Shown here one piece after another: positions 49,030 to 58,994 of a DNA stretch of 64,000 nucleotides (its first letter is position 1; each line of letters begins with the position of its first letter). The notes below the pieces were generated by a model that did no database searches, was not told the origin of the DNA, and worked only from the letters and a program-made list of their open reading frames with translations. The position numbers and the translations under genes are program-made. Source of the DNA: Aminobacter anthyllidis (lineage in GTDB: Bacteria; Pseudomonadota; Alphaproteobacteria; Rhizobiales; Rhizobiaceae); contig NZ_JAFLWW010000010.1 in NCBI RefSeq assembly GCF_018555685.1, positions 1-64,000 on the forward strand, given 5' to 3'.

Positions 49030-49328
49030 GCGGCATGCCCTACTCGCCCGAGAAGGGCCACGTCGTCCGCGACCTCGCCATCGTCAACCAGCGCGGGCTG
49101 CACGCGCGCGCTTCGGCCAAGTTTGTCCAGATCGCAGGCGAATTCCAGGCCTCCATCAGCGTCGAGAAAGACGGCATCTCGGTCGGCGGCACGTCGATCA
49201 TGGGCCTGATGATGCTAGCCGCCAGCCCCGGCTGCACGATCCGGGTGACCGCGAGCGGCCCCGAGGCCGACCAGGCGATGGAAGCGCTTGCGACGCTCGT
49301 TGCCGCGCGCTTCGGCGAGGAGTGCTGA
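49026..49328 (+). CDS. ptsH: HPr-family phosphocarrier protein
   Basis: A 100-residue HPr. The active His26 lies in NQRGLHARASAKFVQ, and a Ser equivalent to Ser46 of HPr is at residue 57 in GGTSIMGLMMLAAS, the likely target of the short HprK. It passes phosphate from EI to the EIIA-Man encoded just upstream. EI (PtsP) is not in the window. Confidence 0.94.
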   Translation: MSGMPYSPEKGHVVRDLAIVNQRGLHARASAKFVQIAGEFQASISVEKDGISVGGTSIMGLMMLAASPGCTIRVTASGPEADQAMEALATLVAARFGEEC

Positions 49329-49359
49329 TCGCCGCGCATCTGCCTGGTGACATGCACGA

Positions 49360-49375
49360 ATAAAGATTTCTTTAT
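49360..49375. promoter_or_regulatory. Palindromic operator candidate upstream of ahcY
   Basis: ATAAAGA-TT-TCTTTAT is a perfect 7-2-7 palindrome, 104 bp before the ahcY start in a 150-bp gap. It resembles operators described for ArsR-family regulators of methionine/S-adenosylhomocysteine metabolism in Proteobacteria (SahR/SamR type), but no such regulator gene is in the window. Confidence 0.6.
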
Positions 49376-49391
49376 GTCCCATTGTCGATGA

Positions 49392-49415
49392 CGGCCTGAT
49401 CTGGTAGTCAGGCCG
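49392..49415 (+). terminator. Hairpin in the ptsH-ahcY gap
   Basis: A perfect 8-bp stem CGGCCTGA/TCAGGCCG with an 8-nt loop, followed by ATCTTTAG. It may end the ptsM-ptsH transcript or form a leader hairpin for ahcY; the short U run makes either possible. Confidence 0.5.
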
Positions 49416-49478
49416 ATCTTTAGCGCGCCCTTTCAAGCCTCCCGCTCGGCGCGCAGTAAACAGGAATCGGAGCAAGCC

Positions 49479-50879
<1,401 letters not shown>

Positions 50880-50906
50880 CCATAGCGAATAAACATACCA
50901 CATGTT

Positions 50907-50944
50907 GAAGCCGGGCGATTGACTTTCGCCCGGCTTCTCTTTTT
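50907..50944 (+). terminator. Intrinsic terminator of ahcY
   Basis: A perfect 12-bp stem GAAGCCGGGCGA/TCGCCCGGCTTC with a 7-nt loop, followed by TCTTTTT. It separates ahcY from divL, showing that divL has its own promoter within 50945-51074, where two more inverted repeats lie (50949-50970 and 50986-51002). Confidence 0.95.
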
Positions 50945-51074
50945 GAGCAATCGCCTTCTTCACGGCGATTCGCCTACCGGGTATTGTGACGTGATTCGTC
51001 ACGCGCCCGTCCTCGGCGGGATTTTGGGGCGCTTCAGGGCGGTCTTGCATTCAGGCGGCGGAGAGGAACAAGAC

Positions 51075-53624
51075 ATGCCGGGGGAATACCCGCTTCCAGC
51101 GGGACAGGCCGTTTCCGGCGGCCACCAGGATTCGCAGATGGCCCGTTCCAGCGGCAGGTGGCAGACCATGCGTCGGCTCGGCGGCCGCGCCGCTGTCGTC
51201 CTGCTTGGCGCTACCGCTCTTTGCGCGCCTTTCGGCTTCGCCCATGCCCAGCAGGCGGCCGTTGCCAGCCTGCCCGTGAGCACCGCCGAAGTCATCCAGC
51301 TTGCCATGTTCGTCGGCGTCATGGGCGCCGCGCTGATCTCCGCCATCGCGCTGATCCGCGAAAAAGGGCGCATTGGCGCCGAGAACGCCGAACTGCGGGG
51401 CCGCGTCGCCGATCTCAATGCATCGCTGCAGCGCTCCGAGGCCCTGCTCAATCTGCGCGACCAGCGCGTCATCGTCTGGGCCAACGAGAACAAGAAGCCG
51501 GAGCTTGTCGGTTCGCTGCCGCTCGAGACAGGAGCGCCTGATGACCGCGCCGCCTTCCTCGGCTTCGGCCGCTGGCTGATGCCGCGTTCGGCCGCGGCGC
51601 TCGAAAACGCCATCGCCGCGTTGCGCGACAAGGGAACCGCCTTCGAGCTGATCGCCGAGACCCATGCCAACGCCGCGCTCGAGGTCCACGGCCGCAAGAG
51701 CGGCGCGCATGTCATTGTCCGCTTCGTTTCGATTTCCGAGGCGCAGCGCGGCCAGGCACGGCTGAAGCTCGAAAACCAGCGCCTCAGCGCTGAATACGAG
51801 ACGCTGATCGGCCTGATGGATGCCATCGACATGCCGTTCTGGATGCGCGATGGCGACGGCCGCCTGAAATGGGTCAACAAGGCCTTCGCGAAGGCCGTTG
51901 AGGCAGTGGACTCATCAGCCGCCATCCGCGACGGCAAGGAGTTCCTCGGCACCCAGTCCCGCGAAGCGATCGCCCAGCAGCATCAGCTGCGGCCTCTGTT
52001 CCAGCAGACGCTTTCGACAGTCATCGACGGCGACCGCAAGATGTTTGCCGTCACCGACATTGTCGGCAAGGAAGGCTCCGCCGGCATCGCCGCCGACATG
52101 AGTGCCGCCGAAGCCATCCGCGAGGAATATAGCCTGGTCGTGCGCAGCCACGCCGACACGCTCGACCAGGTCGCCACCGCAGTCGCCACCTTCGACGCCG
52201 GCCAGAAGCTGCGGTTCTACAACAACGCCTTCCAGAAGCTCTGGGACCTCGACGCCGGCTACATCTCGAGCGCCCCCGACAACGCGCTGCTGCTTGATCG
52301 CCTGCGCAGCGAACGCAAGTTGCCCGAGCAGCAGGAATGGCGCCGCTGGAAGGAAAACCTGCTTTCGGCCTATCGCGCCGTCGATCCGCAGGAGCATCTC
52401 TGGCACTTGCCAGATGGCCGCACCATCCGAGTCGTTGCCAACCCGCAGCCCAAGGGCGGCGTGACCTGGGTGTTCGAGAACCTGACCGAAAGGATCGATC
52501 TCGAAAGCCGCTACACCACCGCCGTGCGGGTGCAGGGCGAAACCCTCGATAATCTCGCCGAAGGCGTCGTCGTCTTCGGACCCGACGGCCGCATCCGCCT
52601 GTTCAATCCGGCTTTCGGCCAGTTGTGGGGCGTTTCGCCTGAAGCGCTGCGGCAGAGCACGCATATCTCTGCCATCCGCGCCGAATGCGACACGCGCGCC
52701 GACAAAAGTCCGTGGGGGGATTTCGTCTCCGCTGTCACCGGCTTCGATGAGCGCAGCGACCGCCATGGCCAGACTGAGCTCAAGAACGGCTCGGTGCTGC
52801 AGCATGCCGTCATTCACCTGCCCAATGGCCAGGTGATGCTGACCTTTGTCGACGTCACCGACAGCGTCAATGTCGAGCGCGCGCTGAAGGACAAGAACGA
52901 GGCGCTGCGGCGCGCCGACCAGATCAAGAACGAGTTCGTCCAGCACGTGTCCTACGAGCTGCGCTCGCCGCTGACCAACATCATCGGCTTCACCGAGCTG
53001 TTGTCGCTGCCCGGCACCGGACCGCTGTCGCCGCGCCAGCGCGAATATGTCGAACATATCGGCTCGTCGTCGGGCGTGCTGTTGACCATCGTCAACGACA
53101 TCCTTGACCTCGCCACTGTCGACGCCGGCATCATGCAGCTCGACATATCGGAAGTTCACGTCGACCGCGCCATTGAGGCGGCGGCCGAGCTTGTGGCCGA
53201 CCGGCTGGAGGAGCACTCGATCAAGCTCGCCATCGAGGTCAAAAGCGCGCCCAAGAGCTTCAACGGCGACGAGACCCGCGTGCGCCAGATCCTCTACAAT
53301 CTGCTCAGCAATGCCGTGAACTACGCGCCCGCCGCGAGCACCATCACGCTTGCCTGCCGCCAGCTTGCCGAAGGTGTCGAATTCTCCGTCCATGACGACG
53401 GTCCCGGCATGCCGCCGGAAGTGCTCGACACGATGTTCCAGCGCTTCGAATCCCGCGTCAATGGCGGCCGCAAGCGCGGCGCCGGCCTCGGCCTGTCGAT
53501 CGTCAAGAGCTTCGTCGAACTGCATGGCGGTTCGGTCCGCATCGACAGCGGCAAGGACCGCGGCACCACGGTCATCTGCCTCTTCCCTGACGTGCCCGCC
53601 GGCGTCCGGGTCGCGGCGGAGTAG
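51075..53624 (+). CDS. divL: DivL-type cell-cycle kinase homologue with Tyr in place of the phosphoacceptor His
   Basis: An 849-residue membrane protein. N-terminal spans (about residues 35-55 and 70-92) are followed by PAS-like regions, then a dimerisation domain in which the usual SHELR reads SYELR: Y627 replaces the phosphoacceptor His (HVSYELRSPLTNIIGF). The ATPase domain keeps its N, G1 and G2 boxes (LYNLLSNAVNYA, HDDGPGMPPE, GAGLGLSIVKSF). This is the hallmark of DivL, which in Caulobacter works with DivK to control CckA and CtrA. ATG 51075 follows GAGAGGAA; the frame runs up to 50919 but overlaps the ahcY terminator. Confidence 0.9.
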   Translation: MPGEYPLPAGQAVSGGHQDSQMARSSGRWQTMRRLGGRAAVVLLGATALCAPFGFAHAQQAAVASLPVSTAEVIQLAMFVGVMGAALISAIALIREKGRIGAENAELRGRVADLNASLQRSEALLNLRDQRVIVWANENKKPELVGSLPLETGAPDDRAAFLGFGRWLMPRSAAALENAIAALRDKGTAFELIAETHANAALEVHGRKSGAHVIVRFVSISEAQRGQARLKLENQRLSAEYETLIGLMDAIDMPFWMRDGDGRLKWVNKAFAKAVEAVDSSAAIRDGKEFLGTQSREAIAQQHQLRPLFQQTLSTVIDGDRKMFAVTDIVGKEGSAGIAADMSAAEAIREEYSLVVRSHADTLDQVATAVATFDAGQKLRFYNNAFQKLWDLDAGYISSAPDNALLLDRLRSERKLPEQQEWRRWKENLLSAYRAVDPQEHLWHLPDGRTIRVVANPQPKGGVTWVFENLTERIDLESRYTTAVRVQGETLDNLAEGVVVFGPDGRIRLFNPAFGQLWGVSPEALRQSTHISAIRAECDTRADKSPWGDFVSAVTGFDERSDRHGQTELKNGSVLQHAVIHLPNGQVMLTFVDVTDSVNVERALKDKNEALRRADQIKNEFVQHVSYELRSPLTNIIGFTELLSLPGTGPLSPRQREYVEHIGSSSGVLLTIVNDILDLATVDAGIMQLDISEVHVDRAIEAAAELVADRLEEHSIKLAIEVKSAPKSFNGDETRVRQILYNLLSNAVNYAPAASTITLACRQLAEGVEFSVHDDGPGMPPEVLDTMFQRFESRVNGGRKRGAGLGLSIVKSFVELHGGSVRIDSGKDRGTTVICLFPDVPAGVRVAAE

Positions 53625-53629
53625 GCCCT

Positions 53630-55141
53630 TTGACGACGGCCAGATCGCTGGAGCTGTTCCTCCCCGACGATGTCGCGACGACGCGGCTGGGCGAGGATCT
53701 GGCGCTGGCGCTGAAGGCCGGCGACGTACTTCTGCTCGACGGCGATCTCGGGGCCGGCAAGACCACCTTGGCGCGCGGCCTGATCCGCGCGCTGGCCGGC
53801 GACCCCGCCCATGAAGTGCCGAGCCCGACCTTCACGCTGGTGCAGAGCTACGACACGCCGCTGCCCGTCCATCATTTCGATCTCTATCGCCTGTCTTCGC
53901 CCGACGAGCTGGAAGAACTCGGCTTCGACGAGGCGATCGGCTCGGGCGTCGCGCTGGTCGAATGGCCGCAACGCGCCGCCGATGCCATGCCTGCTACCAG
54001 CTTGCGCATTGCACTCGACCACGAGGGTGAAGGCCGCCGGGTGACGATCACTGGCACGGGTACAACCTTCGACCGTGTCGCACGTTCGCTCGCCATGCGC
54101 GAATTTCTCGCTGCTTGTGGCTGGGGCGAGGCCCGCCGCGCCCGTTTCGTCGGCGATGCGTCGGCCCGCGCCTACGAGACTGTCACGCGCGACCGCAGCA
54201 AACCGCTGGTGCTGATGAACTCGCCAAGGCTGGTCCTCGGTCCACCAGTGCGCGACGGCAAGCCTTATGCCGAGATCGCTCATACCGCCCAGTCGGTGGT
54301 GGCCTTCGTTGGCATCGACCGCGCGCTTGCCGCCGGTGGCGTTTCGGTGCCCGGTATCGTCGCCCAGGATCTCGACCGGGGCTTTCTTCTGCTCGAACAT
54401 CTCGGCACCGGTGCCTTCCTCGATCCCGATGGCCGGCCTATCGCCGAGCGATATGCAGCCGCCGCCGAGCTCCTGGCAATGATTCACGGGAAACATTGGA
54501 ACGACCGGCTCGAGGCAGCGCCCGGTGTCGTCCATCACGTCCCGCCCTTCGATCGCGATGCGCTGATGATCGAGGTCGACCTGCTTGTCGACTGGTACGT
54601 GCCGGCTGTCACAGGCGCGCCGCCATCCGATGCCCTGCGCGACGGCTACCATGCCGCCTGGAACACTGTTTTTGGTCGCCTCGCCGACAAGCAATATGGC
54701 CTCGTCCTGCGCGATTACCATTCGCCCAACATCATCTGGCGCGGTGATCGTCAGGGCCATGACCGGCTCGGCATCGTCGATTTCCAGGACGCGCTGATCG
54801 GCCCGGTCGCCTATGACGTGGCGTCGCTTGCCATGGACGCGCGGGTGACGGTGCCGGAAGACATCGAGCGCGGCACTGTCGATGCCTATGTTGCCGCTCG
54901 CCATGCCGCAGGCAGCTTCGATGAAGCGGAGTTCCGCGAGGCCTACGCCATCATGGCGGCGCAGCGGAATTCGAAGATTCTCGGCATCTTCGTCCGCCTC
55001 GACCGGCGTGACGGCAAGCCGCAATATCTCCAGCACCTGCCGCGCATCCGCGATTATCTCGGCCGTGCGCTCGCCCATCCGGCGCTCGCCGACTTGCGCG
55101 ATTTCTACCGGAAAAATCGCCTGCTCGAGGAATTCGCATGA
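53630..55141 (+). CDS. TsaE-AmgK fusion: tRNA threonylcarbamoylation ATPase joined to a sugar kinase
   Basis: A 503-residue two-domain protein. Residues about 1-150 are TsaE, the ATPase that supports t6A37 formation in tRNA: Walker A GDLGAGKTTLARG, then SPTFTLVQSY, HFDLYRL and EWPQRA. Residues about 160-503 are an aminoglycoside-phosphotransferase-fold kinase with VLRDYHSPNIIWRG (catalytic Asp and Asn) and GIVDFQDALIGP. That version matches AmgK, the N-acetylmuramate/N-acetylglucosamine anomeric kinase of cell-wall recycling. It starts at TTG 53630, 5 bp after divL; no ATG or GTG lies nearby. The neighbour is murU, which supports the AmgK reading. Confidence 0.88.
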   Translation: MTTARSLELFLPDDVATTRLGEDLALALKAGDVLLLDGDLGAGKTTLARGLIRALAGDPAHEVPSPTFTLVQSYDTPLPVHHFDLYRLSSPDELEELGFDEAIGSGVALVEWPQRAADAMPATSLRIALDHEGEGRRVTITGTGTTFDRVARSLAMREFLAACGWGEARRARFVGDASARAYETVTRDRSKPLVLMNSPRLVLGPPVRDGKPYAEIAHTAQSVVAFVGIDRALAAGGVSVPGIVAQDLDRGFLLLEHLGTGAFLDPDGRPIAERYAAAAELLAMIHGKHWNDRLEAAPGVVHHVPPFDRDALMIEVDLLVDWYVPAVTGAPPSDALRDGYHAAWNTVFGRLADKQYGLVLRDYHSPNIIWRGDRQGHDRLGIVDFQDALIGPVAYDVASLAMDARVTVPEDIERGTVDAYVAARHAAGSFDEAEFREAYAIMAAQRNSKILGIFVRLDRRDGKPQYLQHLPRIRDYLGRALAHPALADLRDFYRKNRLLEEFA

Positions 55142-55872
55142 GCGCTGCGAACATCCCATCCGCCGCCATGGTTCTGGCCGCCGGCCTCGGCAAGCGCATG
55201 CGCCCGATCACCGACACGATCCCCAAGCCTCTGGTGCCCATCGCCGGCAAGACTCTGCTCGACTGGGGCCTCGACAGCCTCGCCGAGGTTGGCGTCGAAC
55301 AGGCCGTGGTCAACGTCCACTACCTGCCCGACCAGATCGTCGAGCACGTCGCCAGCCGTCACGCGCCAAGCATCGAAATCTCCGACGAGCGTGACGGGCT
55401 CCTCGACTCCGCCGGCGGCATCGTCAGGGCGCTGCCCCAGCTAGGCACGGCACCGTTCTACATCATCAACGCCGATACGTTCTGGATCGACGAGGGTGTG
55501 CCGAACCTGACCCGCCTCGCCCTTGCCTGGGACGGTGCGCGCATGGATATTCTACTGATGTTGGCGGATCTCAACCAGGCGACAGGCCATTCCGGCAGCA
55601 CCGATTTTCTCGTCGCGCCAGATGGCCGGCTGAGTCGTGCCAAGGGTGCGCCAGAGGGCCTGATCTACGCGGGTGCTGCGATCATCCACCCACGCATCTT
55701 CAAGGACGCGCCGGTTGGACCGGCATCGCTCAACCGCTATTTCGACCAGGCCATTTCGGCCGGGCGCCTGTTCGGCATGCAAATGCACGGCAGCTGGATC
55801 ACCGTCGGCACGCCGGACGCCATCGCACCCGCAGAGGCCGCGGTCAAAAGGGCATTGGCGAAAGCATCATGA
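55138..55872 (+). CDS. murU: MurU-type N-acetylmuramate-1-phosphate uridylyltransferase
   Basis: Sugar-1-phosphate nucleotidyltransferase of 244 residues. AMVLAAGLGKRMRPITDTIP and KPLVPIAGKTLLDW are the nucleotide site, and INADTFW holds the metal Asp. Together with AmgK, MurU converts recycled N-acetylmuramate to UDP-MurNAc, by-passing the fosfomycin-sensitive MurA step. It overlaps the kinase gene and addB by 4 nt each. A related glucose- or mannose-1-phosphate transferase is possible, but the AmgK neighbour favours MurU. Confidence 0.87.
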   Translation: MSAANIPSAAMVLAAGLGKRMRPITDTIPKPLVPIAGKTLLDWGLDSLAEVGVEQAVVNVHYLPDQIVEHVASRHAPSIEISDERDGLLDSAGGIVRALPQLGTAPFYIINADTFWIDEGVPNLTRLALAWDGARMDILLMLADLNQATGHSGSTDFLVAPDGRLSRAKGAPEGLIYAGAAIIHPRIFKDAPVGPASLNRYFDQAISAGRLFGMQMHGSWITVGTPDAIAPAEAAVKRALAKAS

Positions 55873-58800
55873 GCGGCCGCGCGTCGCCACGCGTTTTCTC
55901 CATCCCGCCCGGCTCTCCCTTTCTGCCGACATTGGCGGGCGCGCTGCTCGACGGCCGGTTGATCCCTGATTTCAGCTATTCCGGCGATCCGCTGGCGCTC
56001 GCCGACGTCACCATCTACGTGCCGACCCGCCGTGCGGCCCGCGCCCTGCGCGGTGTCTTCGTCGATGCCGCCGGAGGTGCTTCGGCCATCCTGCCGGTCA
56101 TCAAGCCGCTCGGCGAGTTCGACGAGGATGAGGCGGCGTTCGAGGACGAGGGTGGCGGTGCGCTCGACCTGGCCCCGCCGGTTTCCGCCACGGACCGCCT
56201 GCTCCTGCTGGCGCCCCTTGTGCGCGCCTGGAAGCGTCGTCTGCCCGCCCATGTCGCCGCCCTGTTCGAAGAAGAGATCGTCGTGCCCGCCTCGTCGGCC
56301 GATGCTATCTGGCTGGCGCGCGATCTCGCCGGGCTGATGGACGAGATTGAAACGGAAGGTTCCGACTGGTCGCGGCTGGCCGGGCTCGTGTCAGGCGAAT
56401 TGTCAGGCTGGTGGCAGGTCACGCTTGACTTCCTCTCCATCGTCACCAGTGCCTGGCCCGAAATGCTGAAGGAGTGCGGCCAGTCCAATCCCGCCGCCCA
56501 CCGCAGCGCGCTGATCCGGTTGGAGGCCGAGCGGCTGAGGCGCAACCCGCCCGCGGGTCCCGTGATCGCCGCAGGCTCCACCGGCTCGATTCCGGCGACC
56601 GCCGAACTGCTGGCCGCGATTGCGCGCCTGCCGCGCGGCGCCGTGGTGCTGCCGGGGCTGGACGCCACGCTCGACGAGCGCGCCTACGAGACAATCACTG
56701 AAATCGGCGCCAGGGCCTCGGTGCTCGGCCACCCGCAATATGGCCTTGCCAAACTGATCGGCAAGATCGGAATAGTGCGCGGCGACATCGAGGAACTGGC
56801 CACACCGCCGCAGGCAATGGTGCGCCGCGCCGCCATCGTCGGGGAAGCAATGCGCCCGGCCGAAACCACTGACGCCTGGGCCGACAAGCGCGGCGAAGCC
56901 GATGACGGCGAAATCGCGCAGGCATTGGCCGATGTCACCTTGCTCGAAGCAGCGCATGAGCGCGACGAGGCGGCTGCGATTGCCATCGCCTTGCGCCAGG
57001 CCGTCGCCGTGCCGGGCCATCGTGCCGCTTTGGTAACCGGCGACCGCAATCTGGCGCGCCGCGTCGCTTCCGAGCTCCGCCGCTTCGGCATCCAGGCCGA
57101 CGATTCCGGCGGCATGCCGCTCGCCAACACGCCACCCGCGGCCCTGTTGCGCACCATGCTCGACGCCGCCTTCCGTCCCGGCGATCCGGTTGCGGTTCTG
57201 TCGCTGCTCAAGCATCCGCTTTTGCGGCTTGGTCGGGAACGAACGGCGGTTCGGCGCGCGGCCGAGACGATCGAACTCGTCGTGCTCCGCGGTGGCGTCG
57301 GCCGGCCCGATATCGCCGAGCTCGCCGAAGGCTTCGACGGCAGGATGACCGACGTCGCTGGCGGCTCGCGAAAGCCGTTCTGGTTCGACCGCATCACCGT
57401 GCGCCGCATCGAAGAAGCCCGCGACATCGCGACGAGGCTTGTTGCCGGCCTCGCGCCTCTGTTTGCCTTCCGCGGCGATGCGTCGGTTGAACTTTCAGCG
57501 ATTGTTCGCGCCACCGTCGAAGCGCTCGAAAATATCGGCCGTGACGAACATGGCGGCCTCGGCACGCTCTATGACGGCGATGCCGGTGCCAAGCTTGCGG
57601 AAGCGCTGCGCTCGCTCGTGGCCACCCAGGCGTCGTTCACCTTCGCCGCCGACGAATGGCCTGACGTCATGGACGCCCTGGTGGCGCCTGAGGCAGTCAA
57701 GCCAGCGCAGGGCGCCGATCGCGCCATCGCGATCTGGGGTGCGCTCGAAGCCCGCCTTCAGACCGTCGACACGCTGGTCATCGGCGGGCTCAACGAGGGC
57801 AGCTGGCCGCGCAAGGCGGAGGCCGACCGCTTCATGTCGCGGGTCATGAAATCGGGCATCGACCTCGAGCCGCCGGAGCGCCGCATCGGCCTCGCCGCAC
57901 ATGATTTCCAGATGGCGATGGGCGCGAAGAACGTCGTTCTGTCGCGCTCGGCGCGTTCGGGCGATGCCCCTGCCGTTCCTTCGCGCTGGCTGCAGCGGCT
58001 GCTGACCTATGTCGGACGGGACCATGCCGCGGTCCTGCGCAAGCGCGGCGAAAAGCTGTTGCATTGGGCCCGCGCCCTCGATGCCGGCCAGAAGACCGAT
58101 TTCGCCGCCCGCCCCGAACCGAAGCCGCCGCTGGCGGCCCGGCCGCGCCGTTTCAGCATCACCGAGATCGAGACGTTGCGTCGCGACCCCTACGCCGTTT
58201 ATGCCCGGCGCATCCTTGGCCTGTCGGCGATCGATCCGCTGGTGCGCGATCCAGGTGCCGCCGAGCGTGGCACGCTGTTCCACGACATCCTGCATCTGTT
58301 TTCTTCGACCATCGTCGACCCGCGCGCGCCCAATGCGCTCGACGCCCTGATCGCCGCCGGCCGCCACTGCTTTGCCGAAGCAGCCTTGCCCGCCGATGTC
58401 GAGGCCGTCTGGTGGCCGCGCTTCGCGCGGCTGGCGGTCAATATATTGGAATGGGAACGCAGCCGCGCCGACGCCGTTGCCAGCCGCCACGCTGAAGAAG
58501 GGGCCTCGGCCATGGAGGTCGGCCTCACCGGCATAACCCTTTCGGGACGTGCCGACCGCGTCGACGTTCTCGCCGGCGGCATGGCCGACATCCTCGACTA
58601 CAAGACTGGCTCGTCGCCGTCCAAGGCGCAGGCACATACGCTGATCTCGCCGCAACTGGCGCTCGAAGGCGCCCTTCTCCGCCGCGGCGCCTTCCGCGAA
58701 CTTGGCAAGCGCGAGCCCTCGCAGCTCGCTTTCGTCAGGCTGAAACCCAATGGCGAGGTGTTCGAGGAATCGATCCTCGAGCATAACAGGAAGCCGAAAT

Positions 58801-58994
58801 CGGCCATCGAACTATCCGAAGAAGCCTGGGAGCGGTTGGAACAGCTTTTGCTGCACTACAATGATCCGACCACCGGTTATCTCTCGCGTGCCCTGCCCTT
58901 CCGTGAAGGCGAGACCGACGGCGATTACGATCATCTCGCCCGCGTGCTCGAATGGTCGGCCGGCGGTGACGGCGGCGCGGAGGGCGAGGAATGA
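55869..58994 (+). CDS. addB: Double-strand break repair protein AddB
   Basis: Non-motor subunit of the AddAB helicase-nuclease that resects broken DNA for RecA. The 1041-residue protein has an inactive helicase part and a C-terminal PD-(D/E)XK nuclease: GTLFHDILH, DILDYKTGSSPSKA. The N-terminus reads VFSIPPGSPFLPTL where Bacillus AddB has Walker A, so no ATP site is expected. Only two cysteines occur in the whole protein, so the four-Cys iron-sulfur cluster of Firmicute AddB is absent. This is the alphaproteobacterial form. ATGA overlaps join it to murU and addA. Confidence 0.93.
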   Translation: MSGRASPRVFSIPPGSPFLPTLAGALLDGRLIPDFSYSGDPLALADVTIYVPTRRAARALRGVFVDAAGGASAILPVIKPLGEFDEDEAAFEDEGGGALDLAPPVSATDRLLLLAPLVRAWKRRLPAHVAALFEEEIVVPASSADAIWLARDLAGLMDEIETEGSDWSRLAGLVSGELSGWWQVTLDFLSIVTSAWPEMLKECGQSNPAAHRSALIRLEAERLRRNPPAGPVIAAGSTGSIPATAELLAAIARLPRGAVVLPGLDATLDERAYETITEIGARASVLGHPQYGLAKLIGKIGIVRGDIEELATPPQAMVRRAAIVGEAMRPAETTDAWADKRGEADDGEIAQALADVTLLEAAHERDEAAAIAIALRQAVAVPGHRAALVTGDRNLARRVASELRRFGIQADDSGGMPLANTPPAALLRTMLDAAFRPGDPVAVLSLLKHPLLRLGRERTAVRRAAETIELVVLRGGVGRPDIAELAEGFDGRMTDVAGGSRKPFWFDRITVRRIEEARDIATRLVAGLAPLFAFRGDASVELSAIVRATVEALENIGRDEHGGLGTLYDGDAGAKLAEALRSLVATQASFTFAADEWPDVMDALVAPEAVKPAQGADRAIAIWGALEARLQTVDTLVIGGLNEGSWPRKAEADRFMSRVMKSGIDLEPPERRIGLAAHDFQMAMGAKNVVLSRSARSGDAPAVPSRWLQRLLTYVGRDHAAVLRKRGEKLLHWARALDAGQKTDFAARPEPKPPLAARPRRFSITEIETLRRDPYAVYARRILGLSAIDPLVRDPGAAERGTLFHDILHLFSSTIVDPRAPNALDALIAAGRHCFAEAALPADVEAVWWPRFARLAVNILEWERSRADAVASRHAEEGASAMEVGLTGITLSGRADRVDVLAGGMADILDYKTGSSPSKAQAHTLISPQLALEGALLRRGAFRELGKREPSQLAFVRLKPNGEVFEESILEHNRKPKSAIELSEEAWERLEQLLLHYNDPTTGYLSRALPFREGETDGDYDHLARVLEWSAGGDGGAEGEE

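Noticed and set aside
49329-49478. SAH or SAM riboswitch before ahcY
   Set aside because: The gap has a palindrome and one hairpin, but I cannot find the conserved core or pseudoknot of a known SAM or SAH riboswitch. A covariance-model search would settle it.
50919-51074. N-terminal extension of divL
   Set aside because: It would begin inside the ahcY terminator stem and lacks a ribosome site, whereas ATG 51075 has GAGAGGAA at the right distance.
54478-54495. parS-like GATTCACGGGAAACA in the amgK domain
   Set aside because: The central CACGTG is broken (CACGGG), so the palindrome needed by ParB is lost.
53321-55159. A 612-codon open frame on the minus strand across divL and the tsaE-amgK fusion
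   Set aside because: No domain, no ribosome site, and it crosses two well-supported genes on the other strand.
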